NCBI GenBank assembly: GCA_023213395.1
Contig: CM041465.1
Coordinates: forward strand, 117,125,741-117,189,740
Source: Cycas panzhihuaensis
Taxonomy: Eukaryota > Cycadophyta
Direction of reading: 5' to 3'
DNA: 64,000 nucleotides
In this document: positions 1-12,289 of the stretch, in pieces
Position numbering within the stretch: the first letter of the stretch is position 1
How the letters are laid out: every line of letters begins with the position of its first letter
Notes under the pieces: generated by a model
Database searches by the model: none
What the model saw: only the letters and a program-made list of their open reading frames with translations
What the model was told of the DNA's origin: nothing
Position numbers and translations under genes: made by a program

Positions 1-2320
1 TATTTTATGGACTTCAAAACTTTCATTAAAAAATAAAGTGGGTTTATAATTTTCACCTTAAGAACAGATAATGGAGGAGAATTTGTCTCAAATAAGTTTA
101 AGGCATATTACAATTACTATAGGATAAGGAAATAACTCACTAATCCTTATACTCCATAAAAAAATAGAGTTGTAGAATGAAAGAATAGAATAATTATGGA
201 AATAGAAAGGAGTATGCTTAAGTATAATCAACTTGGGAATGAATTTTAAGAAAAAATTATATACATAACTGTTTATATATTAAACAAATGTACCATCAAG
301 GTAGTTAGGTGGGTCACACTAAAAGAAGCTCAGATAGGTTACAAGCTAAGCATAAAACACTTAAGGATTTTTGGATGCTTAGCCTTTACAGATGTTTTAG
401 ATTAGAAAAGGACCAAATTAGATGATAAGAGCACCAAGTGAATCTTTATAGGATATAGTGATGCTTCTAGATCCTATAAATGCTATGGCCCAAAAGGGAA
501 ATAAATGATCATAAGTAGGGATATCATCTTTAAAGAGGATGAAATTTATCAAGATGAAGTTGTTAAAAAAGATAAAGGAAAAAAAACCATGGTTGAAATA
601 GAACCAAGTTCTAAGGATACAAATGTACCTTATTCAAATGAAGTAGGACCCTCTACATCAAATCAAGGGGTTCTTAAATGGGTATAAAGGGTACATGACC
701 CTTCAAATATTTTGAATAATAACTTTAAATGAAGAACTAATAGATCTCAAAGGGTAATTTTTTCTTGAATAACTCAAGTGATGGAGTTATATAAGCCTCA
801 TAACTTTGAAGAGGTTAATACATAAGATGAATGGAGAGAAATTATGAAGGATGAGTATAATACCTTAGTTAAAAATAATATGTAGGAATTAGTAGATCTA
901 CCACTAAACAAGAATGTAATTGAAATCAAGTAGGTCTATAAAATCAAATATAAATTAGATGGAATAGTTGATAATTAGAAATAAAGGTTAGTTACTAAAG
1001 GCTATACCCAAATTGAAGGCATAGATTATAATGAAACTTTTGCACTAGTTTCAAGATTAGAGATAACCAGGTTGATGATGGCTAGAGCTATACAACAAGG
1101 TTGTATAGTTTACCAAATAGATGTTAAATATGATTTTCTTAAATGGTTATATAGTATAAGAAATATATATTTAATAACTAAATGATTTTGAAGTAAAAAG
1201 AAAAGAAAACAAGGTCTATAAACTTAAGAAGGCCTTACATGGACTTAAATAAGAACTTAGAGCATGGCACTCTAGGATCGATAAGTACTTTAAAGATAAA
1301 TGATTCCAAAGGAAGTAGTTTGATCCAAATTTGTTATCAAGATAGAAGAAAGCTCTATACTTATTATAGGCTTATATGCTGATGACCTTGTATACATTAG
1401 GAATGATATTAATTTGTCCCAAAGATTTAAGGAGGATATATGTAAGGAGTTTGAAATAACAAATGTAGGACTAATGTATTACTTCTTAGACTTAAAAGTA
1501 TAGAAAGATGAAAATGGGATATTTATTTCCCAAAGGAAATATATATTAGGCTTATTACACAAGTTTAACATGAGTGATTGTATGCCACTTACAATACCAA
1601 TAAAAGTTAGAATAAAGTTATCAAAATTTGAGGAATTAAAATTAGTAGACCTTACAATCTATATATAATTGATTAGAAGCTTAATTTACTTAACTTCAAT
1701 CTGACTTTATATCATATATGCCATTAGTGTAGTTTCTATATTCATGTATAAGCCTAAGGTAAAACATTAGTAGGTAGAGAAAAAGATTCCCAGGCATCTA
1801 AAATGTATAGTTAGATATGGGTTATACTGCAGGTCATTAGGGGACTATACGTTGATTAGATACGTAAACTCAAACTGGGCAGGTTATGTAGATGATAGGA
1901 AATCTACCTCTAGTTATACTTTTAATTTGGGTTTAGTAGCAATCACTTAGTATTCGAAGAAATAGGCCACCATTTCTCTATCAATTGTAAAAGTAAAGTA
2001 TAAGGTAGCTATAGTAGGAGCTTGTGAGACAGTTTAGCTTAGAAGGTTGCTCCAAGATTTATAGAAAAAATAGATTGGTCCCACTCCTATACTTTGTAAC
2101 AATCAAAACACCATTCAAATGACTCAAAATATGGTGTTTCATAGTAAGAAAAAGCATATCAAAACACAATATCAATTCATCAAGGAATTGGTATAGCAAA
2201 GCGAGATTGAATTAGTCTACTACACCATAAAACATTAGGTGGCAGATATATTCACTGAGGTACTTAGAAAAATAAAGTTTAATAAATTCAGAGATAAACT
2301 TGCAGTCTATCCAAATGTAC
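1..2320 (+). pseudogene. Copia element B: integrase C-terminus, reverse transcriptase, RNase H (decayed)
   Basis: This is the downstream half of a Ty1/copia polyprotein, open to the left window edge. The integrase core is seen at 61-90 as RTDNGGEFVS with the catalytic Asp kept, then VVE before a stop at 178. The target-proximal region follows (FGCLAF near 375, FIGYSDASRSY near 450). Reverse transcriptase runs from about 780 to 1640, with the catalytic YADD at 1375-1386. RNase H runs to about 2310 and ends in the usual copia tail (ADIFTEVLRK). Dozens of stops interrupt the frame, mostly TAG/TAA/TGA where copia proteins have Trp, Gln or Arg, so decay is by C-to-T/G-to-A change. The sequence differs clearly from element A, so this is another family. 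Not functional. Confidence 0.9.
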
Positions 2321-2335
2321 ATTATGGGGGAGAAA
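2321..2335 (+). promoter_or_regulatory. Polypurine tract of copia element B
   Basis: A purine run (TGGGGGAGAAA) lies directly after the RNase H end and directly before a TATTGGAATAAT sequence that fits a copia LTR start (TGTTGG with one G-to-A change). It would prime plus-strand DNA synthesis in an active element. Confidence 0.6.
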
Positions 2336-2481
2336 TATTGGAATAATACCTATTATGGCTTGTATTGGCTCATATCGTCCTGGGGTTTGGTGGAGAGATT
2401 ATGTTGACACCACTAGTTATACTTAGCTAACCTTATTAGATATTATTATTAATTATACCAATATTTATTAATGCCAGTCAG
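2336..2481 (+). mobile_element. Partial 3' LTR of copia element B
   Basis: The segment starts with TATTGGAATAATACC right after the polypurine tract of B. It stops where homology to the LTR of element A begins. The rest of this LTR is not found to the right of A at 51458, where chromovirus reverse transcriptase begins instead. The right end is therefore truncated or rearranged. The left boundary is reasonably sure, the right one is inferred. Confidence 0.5.
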
Positions 2482-3019
2482 TGATAGATGTTGAGTGCTT
2501 CCTACTTACATCCCACTTATATATTCATGGGGTCTAAAAACCCTAGTGTTTATCAACACTTCTACTATATCCAATTGTTGGCATCACCCTTTCTTGCATT
2601 CTCTACTCCCTCTGACACCCTACATTCCTTCACTTGATTAGGGGGTTCAGTGAGCTAGTGGCCTCTCAAGTAGGGGTTTGAGGGTGGGAGCCCTTAAGAA
2701 AATTTTTTAGCTGTTTTATAAGGATCTTTTATAGGCATGGTTTATGCCCATTATATTTATAAGATCATAAGGTGGTATTTTATAAAATTATGTCTATATA
2801 TACTTCTATAATGACACATGTAAAAATATTGGCTGTGTGGATGAGAAGAGAGGTGCGATCTCTCTATAATTCTTTAGCCATTGCTCTAATTAATAAAATG
2901 GTCTATGCTTAGGCCTAAATCTCTTATTATTACTTATTGATATGCTTGGATTTATTTATTTATTTTTCATATTATTTTAAGTTCTTATTACATTATTTCT
3001 GTTGATTATTTTCTCTACA
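2482..3019 (+). mobile_element. 5' LTR of copia element A
   Basis: Homologous to 50977-51457: the last ~400 bp align well (shared AATTAATAAAATGGTCTATG near 2890 and 51328) and both copies end in ATTTTCTCTACA. The first ~130 bp align poorly, so the left end is approximate. A TATATATA stretch followed by TTCT(A/G)TAATG about 210 bp before the 3' end may be the promoter. A tRNA-Met primer site follows immediately. Confidence 0.75.
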
Positions 3020-3021
3020 TT

Positions 3022-3033
3022 TGGTATTAGAGC
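3022..3033 (+). promoter_or_regulatory. Primer binding site of copia element A
   Basis: TGGTATTAGAGC, two bases after the LTR end, is one transition away from TGGTATCAGAGC, the complement of the 3' end of plant initiator tRNA-Met used by most Ty1/copia elements. Confidence 0.8.
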
Positions 3034-3044
3034 TAGGATAGACA

Positions 3045-3800
3045 TTAAAAAGCTTAACGACTAGAACTTTGGGCTATGGAAGCTAAAGATGGAAGATATC
3101 CTTATTGAGAATGATCATTAGATCATTGTAGTAGAAACAAAGTTTGTGATTATGGATAATGAAGAATGGAATAAGCTTGATAGAAAGATAATCAGTTCCA
3201 TAAGATTATAGCTTTCAGATATGATGCTATTAAATGTTTCCTTAGAGTTTCTAACTAAAGATTTATGGAATAAGTTAGGGTCTTTATATCAAAAAAAGTC
3301 CCTAGTTAATAAAATATTTCTTAGAAATAAATTATATTCACTGAGGATGAGTGATAAAGATGTAGTTACAAATCATATAACTACATTTAACATTATGGTG
3401 AACTAACTTGTTCTGGTTGGGATAACAATGCTTGAAGAAGACTAGTGTGTTACCTTATTGTGTTTACTTCCTGATTCATGGAACAACCTTATAATAGAGA
3501 TAACTAGTGTAGTTGTTACCACCCTAAAGTTTGATGAAGTTAATGTCACTTTACTATCAAAGAAGACAAGACAAAAGTCTTTTGAAGATCATACAAAAGA
3601 AGCATCAGTGGTAAGAGGCCATACGTTGGATCATGACCAACAAAGTCTTAGATACAGATGATTAAAATATAGAGAAAAATTTAAATCTCTAAGTAAAGGC
3701 CCAGTGGTATGCTAAAGATATGGGAAGGTTGACTATATCAATAACTAGTGTAAAACCAAGGTTAATAAGGGAAGTCACTTAGAGATACTTCTTTCATGGT
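3045..3800 (+). pseudogene. Copia element A gag (decayed)
   Basis: Translation begins about 25 bp after the primer site with the copia gag opening (KLND.NFGLWKLKMED near 3050), then the UBN2-type capsid region (LRMSDKDVVTNHITTFN near 3345; LLCLLPDSWNN near 3458). Stops break it at 3119, 3404 and elsewhere. The zinc knuckle near 3700-3760 is degraded: in the pattern CxxCGKxGHxxxxC the second Cys and the His have become Tyr. Gag would form the particle that packages the RNA. Not functional. Confidence 0.85.
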
Positions 3801-3839
3801 AACAAAGGCCTCCAATGAAGTTAATAGTGAAGTTTATTT

Positions 3840-5137
3840 AACTACATCAGGTGAGATGTTAAATGTTAAGTCCTAGTTAATTGATTATAGTATCTCACTT
3901 CATGTTACTCCCCATAAGGAGTGGTTTTGTAAATACAAAAACATTAATGGATGTGAAGTATTCCTTAGGGACCATTACCCATATAAAATCATGAGTCGTG
4001 AAAGGGAAAAGATTCAATTTAAGGATAAAAGGGTTAAAACTATCCTTGATCTAAGTTATATCCCTAGCTTGGCTATGAGCCTATTATCTATCAGTCAATT
4101 GGGTGATGCAAGAATTGAAACAACTTTTAATAAATATAGTTATAGAATGGTTCATTCAGTGTTGGTATTAGTAAGAGGGATCTGATATGTAATATTATAT
4201 AAACTTAATACTAGCACAATGAGTGTTAGTAGTTGTAGTCTAATTGGGTGAATATTTAATTTAAGGATAAAAACGTTAAAACTATCCTTGATGTAAGTCA
4301 TATCCCTAACTTGGCTATGAGCCTATTATCTATCAGCCAATTGGGTAATGTAAGAATTAAAATGACTTTTAATAAAGATAGTTGTAGAATGGTTCATCGA
4401 GTGTTGGTATTAGTAAGAGGGATTTGATACAGAATATTATATAAGCTTGATGCTAGCACAATGAGTGTTAGTAGTTGTAGTCTAATTATTATAGAATGTA
4501 ATAATAATATAAGTAGTACCCAAATATTTCTAACTAGTAAGACTATGTTGCCACATTAGAGATTGGGCCACATTGAAGAAAATGCTTCCATAATTTACCC
4601 TCCAAATGTATGTCTAAAGATATATTTGGGATTGATTTCTCCTTCGATTTTGATTTATGTGAGTATTATATTTATGGCAAATAAAATCATGTAAGTTTTC
4701 CTTCTAGTTTGAAGAAAGTGAAGAGGATTTTATAGCTAGTGCACAGTAATATTTTTGGGCCCATTGATGCACCCTCTTTGGGTGGGTCTAAGTATTTTTT
4801 TTCTTATTCATTAATGATTTCTTAAGAAAGATATGGTTCTGCTTTCTCAAATAGAAATCTAAGGTTTTTAGAAAATTCAAAGAATTCAGGACCTTAGTAA
4901 AAATCTAATTGATAAGAGGATCAAGGTGCTAATAATTAATAATAGAGGTGAGTTTTTCTCAAATGAATATGAGCAGTTCTATAAGTAATGTATAATAATA
5001 GGGTAAAACACAACTACTTATATGCCATAATAGAATGGAGTTGTTGAAAGGATAAATAAGACCTTATTGAAAAGATCGAGAAGTATGCTCATTGTTGCTA
5101 ATTTAAAGAAGAAATTCTGGATTAAGGTTGTGATGAC
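3840..5137 (+). pseudogene. Copia element A protease and integrase N-terminal part (decayed, split)
   Basis: The protease region is near 3880-3920, where the expected DSG/DTG triad reads DYS. A 242-bp tandem duplication covers the region after it (4016-4487). The integrase zinc-binding start (RLGHIEENA) is near 4560. Integrase core follows: first acidic site VHSN near 4740 and second IINNRGEF near 4930 both have Asn where Asp is expected; the third, VVERINKT near 5040, keeps Glu. The frame breaks at 5137 after FWIKVVMT, where element E is inserted, and resumes at 48781 with SYLINRS. Catalytically dead. Confidence 0.85.
4016..4487 (+). repeat. 242-bp tandem duplication within element A protease region
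   Basis: Two copies, 4016-4245 and 4258-4487, begin AATTTAAGGATAAAA and end GTAGTTGTAGTCTAATT. They encode the same stretch (ILDLSYIPSLAMSLLSISQL and its variant). Both carry independent point changes, so the duplication is not recent. Confidence 0.9.
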
Positions 5138-5587
5138 TATTGAAATATGTGATTTAATCATATATATAATATTTAATGTATATAATGTATATATACACAT
5201 CTCACCATTCATATACATTGAGATATGTGAGATGCATATATATCCATATAATATACTATTAGATGGTATAAAAGTTCATGACATATCATACACTGCTCAT
5301 AAGGTGAATCATATTATAAATATGTATACACACTACTTAAGAACTTGAGAAAAGTTAAAGACCTAGAGATGTAATCATTATGATCATAAGAGAAGTTCAA
5401 ATTCCACCTTCTCTTGTGGTTTTTCCTATATCAAGTTTTTCATATATAACTCTAGGTGTCTCTCTTATGGTGATGCTTATGAACACTCTTGAATACTTGA
5501 TGCATACTTGATACTTTACTTTATATGCTTGTTACTTTACATGTGTACATATATCATGAGTCAATTCTACAAATATAAATTTTTACA
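5138..5587 (+). mobile_element. 5' LTR of element E
   Basis: Starts TATTGAAATATGTGATTTAA (TGTTGAAATATG with a G-to-A change) inside the integrase frame of element A and ends TTTTTACA before a primer site. It aligns along its length with 8251-8574 joined to 48617-48743. The flanking bases ATGAC at 5133-5137 match ATTAC at 48776-48780, a slightly decayed 5-bp target duplication. Confidence 0.85.
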
Positions 5588-5604
5588 TTGTATCAGAGCC
5601 ATGG
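5588..5604 (+). promoter_or_regulatory. Primer binding site of element E
   Basis: TTGTATCAGAGCCATGG follows the LTR end. TATCAGAGC is the core of the initiator-tRNA-Met complement, with one mismatch in the leading TGG. Confidence 0.75.
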
Positions 5605-8240
5605 TTGAAAGATCTTATGAGTGAGAAGAAGCTTATCAAACTAGTAAGAGCTAGTAACATAGCTAGTACATGAGTCAGATATGAGTTGTATTAGATGATT
5701 GAAAGTTTGAATATGCTAATTTTATACAAGTGATACATAATAAAATACAAGATAGATGAAGTCAAATAAAACTACATATAGGAGATGAAGCAGATATTGA
5801 TGGTATGTTAATATGTTAATTTTATTGTGGATATTTAGTTATGCATGTTGGCACTAAATACTAGGATATGTAGGTGATTGGTGAAGTTCACCAATGAAGA
5901 TTTATTATTTCATTAATAAAGGCTTTTTGTTAGTGTCCTATCAAAGGATTCTCTGTCACTAATGAATTATTCTAGAGGCATTTGTGAGCATCTTAGATAG
6001 AGATTCACTATCAGAATAAAGATGGTAAACCATCAGTAAAATAAGAAACAAGCAACATGCCTATATAGTATGTTGACAAACAAATAAAGATAGGTATAAA
6101 CATGATGTTAGTAGGTATTAAATAAATATTTTACAGTATAATAAAAGGTATATGGCAACTAGTATTTATAAATAAGGACAAGATAATATTGTAATAATAT
6201 GAAATGTTTATGAGATATGATGTTTTGTGGCATATGATAAAAAATTATGTTCATGTAAGAATTAAATGAGGGTTTGATATGTGTAAAAGATATTAGGTTG
6301 AATATTATCATTATGGTTTATGAAAATATTTTTATACATCTTCTACTCTAATATTGTGTTAAAATACTATAATTATGCTTTGATACCATATTAAAATTTA
6401 TAATTATAGAATTGACTCATGAGATGTGTACACAAGTAAAGTAATAAATATGTATCTATAAAAACCCCTCACATAGTAATAACTAATAGAGAAGAGCAGA
6501 CCCTCCATTGAAAATTCAGCTAGTGCTACATAGTGAAATTGTCATGCAGAGAGGAAGCTAAAAATGAAGAAAGTGAACATAGACCTATTATCCATATAGA
6601 TGTATCATGAAAAGAACAATAGTGCAGATCTAATCACCTACAAAGACCATTGATGATAATACATATGTAAAATCCATGCTCACAAGAAATCATACCCTAT
6701 ATTTATGTTTAACTTATGAATTTGTAAATAAAATAGGTAGATCAAATTCATAATTTATAAAAGAATTTTTTGAAACAATAAAAACATTTACAAGTGAAAA
6801 GATGATTTAACTTATTTTTGATAAATTTGAGTTCTATTTGTAAGCCCCTTTACGTCAACTGATGGTCACATGAAAAGCCCATATGATTAGGGGATAAGCT
6901 ATGAAGAGGAAAGACCCTAAAATAGAGTTAATCAAATTAGATATTTTTTTTAATTTTACAAATATTTTAATGTGAAATTTGAATGATCTTTTAAATATGT
7001 TTCAAGTTTCTTAAGGATCACATAGTTTTTAATGGTAGATTAGTATTTTTTCTACCATAACCCATCACTCGTATATTAGAATCAGGTGTCCTTAGCTATA
7101 TTAGAAAGAGAAATTTAAGAAAGTCAAAATGAGTTGTTGTACAACATACTTCAGATAATAGATGATAGAAAAAATGAAGGGTAAATTTAATAAAAGTACC
7201 TAAAATCTCATAAAGGATGAATTCTATAACTATTTTTAGAGAAAATTCTATGTATTCTGACATTTTCAAAGGCTCCAAACATGATGGTAAAGTTATTTTT
7301 AAAATATGGTAGAAGGAAAAGAAATCTTTTAAAAGTGAACAAATTAAGGCTTATTTATAACATTTGAAGACTCAAAGTTAGTTAAAAGGTTTATGAAGTC
7401 TGAAAGATTTGATAAATTTATGATATTATATTCTTGATATGTAGGACATATTATATCCCCCTTAGAAAAACATAATTGGTTTAGTGGATGGAAAGCACTA
7501 ATCAAATGAGTAGACCACATGGTTGATTGAACTTATTTTGATGATTAATGACACTACTTGGTATTTAATAAGGCTACCTAGTTTGATTAATAATAGATAG
7601 ATAAGGAGATTGCAAGAAATCCACTAATAATGAGACAATAAAAGTCTCAAGTAATTGATTAATTAATATACCAAATTAGTTGTAAATAAAATCTAACTAA
7701 TATTCAATTGTTGAAATGATCTAGCTAAAAGAAACAAAGATTATGCTACTCTTATATAAGCAATGTGAAAGAATGATGAACCATATATCTAAAGTAATTA
7801 CCTAGAGAACTAGTGATTACAAATGTTAGTTATCCATATATTTTGGTAAATGGTTATTATTTTATATAGACTTAGAACTCACTTTGCTTATTTATTGATT
7901 TGATGAATAATTAATAGAATGTTGATTAAAAGTAACTAAATAGGTGAAGATATGAAAATGTACAAGAAAAAGCTTCATATACATTGATATTGATGTTGGT
8001 TATATTATAAGTTAGTTATTCATAGATGGTCATTACTAGTACATATATGACTATACACAAGTTAATGCTTATAGGATACAAGCATATGGATGATGAACGT
8101 ATTACAAGGTATAAGTGATGATATAGATATAACATATGGATAGAGTCATAGATATAGGATCTAAAATATAGGTTGAAGATCAACGGATAAACAATTAAAG
8201 ACTTGAAGACTTGAAGTCAAGATTCAAAGATATTAAACAT
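5605..8240 (+). mobile_element. Internal region of element E, no recognisable coding sequence
   Basis: About 2.6 kb between the primer site and the polypurine tract. I recognise no gag, protease, integrase, reverse transcriptase or RNase H motif in any frame, and the longest open frame is about 60 codons. It is very AT-rich. It includes an inverted fragment of an E-family LTR (6345-6470). The structure fits a non-autonomous LTR element (LARD-like), or an element so decayed that its genes can no longer be read. The copia-type primer site suggests mobilisation by a copia relative. Confidence 0.6.
6345..6470 (-). repeat. Inverted fragment of an E-family LTR 3' end with leader
   Basis: The reverse complement reads through the LTR 3' region (ATGAGTCAATTCTATAATTA) into TATGGTATCAAAGC and ATAATTATAGTATTTTAACA. 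This matches 48690-48775 in opposite orientation. It is either a truncated second E-type insertion or part of a fold-back. Confidence 0.65.
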
Positions 8241-8250
8241 TAAGGGGGGA
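8241..8250 (+). promoter_or_regulatory. Polypurine tract of element E
   Basis: TAAGGGGGGA directly precedes the 3' LTR start TGTTAAAATATGTG. Confidence 0.8.
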
Positions 8251-8574
8251 TGTTAAAATATGTGATTTAATCACATATGTAATATTTAATATATATGATA
8301 TACACATATATAACTTACTATTCACATACATCAAGATATGTGAGGTGTATGCATATGCATGTAAATACACTATTGGATAATGTAAAGGCTCAAGACATAT
8401 CATATGCTACTCATGAGGTGAATTATATTATAAATATATATACACAGTACTTGAGAACTTGACAAAGGTTGAAGACCTAGAGATGTAATCACTATAATTA
8501 TAAGAGGAGTCCAAACTCCACCTCCTCCTATGGTTTCTTCCACACTAGATTTTTCACTTATAAATCTTGGTATC
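8251..8574 (+). mobile_element. 3' LTR of element E, left piece
   Basis: Begins TGTTAAAATATGTGATTTAA and aligns with the first ~320 bp of the 5' LTR at 5138. It is cut after GTATC (8570-8574), the target duplication of G1. The LTR continues at 48617. Confidence 0.85.
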
Positions 8575-11500
8575 TAGAATCGCACCTCTAGGGGTCACCA
8601 GATTCAGGGAGATCAAGCCAACATAATTAGTAATCTTATGGCTAGAGGATCTATAAGAATGAGGGAAATGATCACCCACAAAGGGCATCTATGCATCGGA
8701 ACAGAAGTTCGAGGACCCCGCAAATGGTACACAAACCTCCTTTCAGGGTAAGCACCTCCTCGATTCAGGATGGTAAAGAGAGGGACTTCCTTGGTTTGTC
8801 GAGTAACCTCAAAAAAGACTCTCCTATCCTAGGTGGCCTAGGAAGGAGGATATAGGTGGGATACACCCCTCCCGCGAAGAGGGAATGGGTGGAGTAGGTC
8901 CTAACCGAAAGAAGAAAAGACATATACATAGGCAGTAGGTGGCTAGTAATATGAGTGATGAAGGGGAAGTTAGGCTAAAAGGCCAGCTTCTAGTTGGGGG
9001 TGAAGCAAAGAGAGGCTTTACCAAGAGGGAAAAAGAAGACATTAAGGGGTGGTTCCCCTAAGACACCTACACCTAAGACGAGTGGCTAGGCATAAGAGAC
9101 AAAGCAAGGTATTTTTGTTTCTTTGTTTTTGTTATATAGTGGGGTAATATGGGGGTATGAGTCATAGTTATTTGTGTTTTATTTCCAAGTAGAAAGGAAA
9201 GTGAACAAAGCAACACTCTCTCTCTTTCTCTAAATTCTAACTTCCCTCTCCTTACTTTTTATAAGTGTAAAAAAGAAAAGGCAAGAAGGGACAAAAGAAA
9301 AGAGTGCAAGTACTAATGTAAGTCAACCTAATAGCATGTAAGATAAGATAGGATGTAGGTGGAAGGACCCACTACCTATCACACTCTAACCCTAGCAAAA
9401 GTGGGGGGTTTGAGTCAAGGGAGAAGGGCTAAAGATGCGGCTAATAAAAAGGAGTACCTACTTATGCAAAACAATTACCCTTCCCTATATGGCCAGGTAA
9501 GTCATGCAACAAGTAATGAAGTACAAAACTATCTTTTCCTTTAATCTTTTATTTTTCTTTTTGGGAGTGAAAGGCGGGAAGAAGGTGAGGAGAGAAAGGA
9601 CAAGATAAAAGTTGCATACCTAGAAACTAGATGGTCAGTATAGAGGCCTCTTTACTTCCTTCATGATCCATAATTATCCACTTGATGCACCTCATTACAA
9701 GTGATATGGCAAAGGAACATTGGTCGGGGCTTCCTTACCTTCCCCAATACCCACATGCAAAAGAAACAAAGGAAAAGAAAGGAATGCTTATATCAAAATT
9801 TTAAAGTATTACAATAACAACAAGGAAGGTATGTGTACCTACAATAAAGGTCTTTATTTACTTTAAATTAAATGAAACCTGTGCAATAAATGGTTTACCC
9901 TTTCCTAAGGGGTACTCGATGTGCACATGAGTAAGTATATACATGGATATATGCTTTTCCAAAAGAAAAGAATGATAAAAGTAATATTGACAAATGTCTT
10001 TTAAATTAGCAAATATGTAATATTGGTTTCTTTCTACCATGCATACACAACAATCTAATAGTTGTAAGAAAGAGGGTGAAAGAGAGAGAAATGGGTAGCC
10101 TCAGAATGGCTAAGCCTCCTAATGGAATGTATTCACGTTCCCAAACACTTAAGTAGTTAACTAAGGAGGGCCAAAATCATCCAATGATAGAGAAGATAGT
10201 AAGTTTTGTATACAAAAGGAATGCTACAAAAAAGGGTTACAAAAGTTGTAAAAGTTGCAAGGTGCAACTTTTGTAAGGTTTATGAAAGTAAGCCCAAAGC
10301 TAAGAGAAATAAAAAATCTACTGATAACCACATTTTATAGGGTTTTTGATGGCTAGTTGTAGGCATAGCAAGGTGTTACTAATGCTATAATCAACAAAGT
10401 TCCCTACCCCAAAAGTTTTAGGGTGATCAAGGGAGGTATTAGGAGAAGAAAAGGAGCAGAGAGTAGGGGGTTGGCCTTGAGGAGATGGTGTAAGGGTGTG
10501 GAACCTTGACTAAATCTCCTTTCTCTCATCATTAGTCACTTTTCTTTCCACCTCCTTGAATGGACCTAAGGAAACTTCAAGGTGGAAGGGGGATAAACTA
10601 GTGAAGGGGAGGGTTTACCTCCCAAGATGAAAGAATGAAGGGCAACTTCACACACAAACAAAAAATACAAGCAAAGAGAATCCTTATTCTATAAGAGAAG
10701 GAGCATATGAAGGACTGTAGGTACCTAGTAAGGGCATATCTAAGGCAGATATACCTTGTAAGCTAGATGGAGAAGAGGTCCCCTTTCGAAGAGTGATGAA
10801 AGACGCTTGCAATGGTATGAAGAAGAAGCATAACCTGTAACAAATCGGTGCTTGAGGCTTAGTGGGAAATTTATGATGAAGATCTATCTCAAGAGTCACT
10901 ACTGCAGACCTGCAACTCAAGGTTCTACTCTAAAGCAGTTGATAGTAGGAGTTAGAGGTAGGTACAGTAAGTTAGGATCTTTGTTTCAAAATTTTCTTAA
11001 GATGAGGAGGAAGAAGAGAGCAAATGAGGGAAAATTTAGGTTTTTAAACCCAAACCTAGGCTCAATGGATGATTAGGATTCACCCTAGGCGGGAAAAATC
11101 CTAATGCCATGTGTCGTTTTTACATTTAATGTAAAATTGGCTATGGGCAGATAAAAAAAATATTTTAAATAGACGCACTATGATAAACTTTGCAGTACCA
11201 TAGAGTTTGCAGCAGTACCATGAAGTTTACAATGGTGCACTAAAAGCTAAGGCAAAACAAAAAGGGGAGAGCCCTAGAAGCTTCCAAGAAGGGAGTTCGT
11301 AGACCTTAAGAGGGAAAAAATATAATTCCAAGTGTTGAGGGGGTCATTGGACCTAAGGGGACCACCATATATGGGAAAAAGGTGGTAAAAGGACTCTAAA
11401 AGAGATAAGTGGTGAATAAAGGTGACAACTAGGCCAAGATAGGGTGCTAGGGGTTATGTCACACTAAGAAATGATGGGGGATGAGCTACAAGAGCCTAAA

Positions 11501-11768
11501 AGTATTCGGAAACATTATGGAGAGATGGAAAAGGGTCGTAGGATGCCATGGGATATGTATCCCGAGTCATCATAGGCTAAAGTGTCAAGATGCAACATAA
11601 ATAAATAGGCAAGTAGTGCATAATGATCATACAATCAACTAATCAATGTGTAATATGCCTCTATTGGTAACTTCATAGTAATATGAATCCAATGAGAGTA
11701 AGGACATAGACATACCTATGCTTACCTGAGTTGAATCATCCATATCCATTCCTAGTAGCTTGGAAACA
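8575..11768 (-). mobile_element. G1 3' LTR (left copy)
   Basis: About 3.2 kb. Begins TAGAATCGCACCTCTAGGGG and ends GTAGCTTGGAAACA on the plus strand. The partner at 45768-48611 begins TGGAATCACACCTCTAGGGG. By eye the two agree at roughly 85-90 percent, mostly transitions plus some indels (this copy is ~350 bp longer). Small open frames inside it are not conserved in the partner and are not called. A quasi-palindromic GTACCAT...AGTTT motif repeats near 11185-11235. Confidence 0.88.
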
Positions 11769-12289
11769 CTACTCCCTTGGCAACAGAGCCTCGCTACTCA
11801 AAAGCATGATATGATGGCGAATGTTGGCAATACAAAGGTTAGTATCATGTATCTAATTATAGTGGTGTCATCATCCAAGGATAGTGGTGAGTATCATGGT
11901 AGAATGCATGGACAAGGAGAAGAGAGGGGTGACATAGAGGTTGCTTATGCACCACCCTAAAATCTAATGAAAGAGAGGGTGGATGCCCCCATCACATATA
12001 TGCAAGGTAAATAGTACTGATAGTCATGAACATGATCAACCAAATGATATGAATGAGAAATATGTACATATAAAGGCCAGAATGTAGAGGGTTCATACCA
12101 GGGGTGGTATGAAGGGTAGAGCAAATAAACAAATTTGATGTTCACCATAGTTTAACCTTATTAGTGGCTAGTTTTCAGAGGTTTAAGAGGATCACAAGAT
12201 GAAGGATGGGATGAACCTGAAACTAGGGTGATTAGGCCACCTCATAGGTTCCTCAAGGAGGATCATTGAGGAGAGGGAGACAATGCTCG

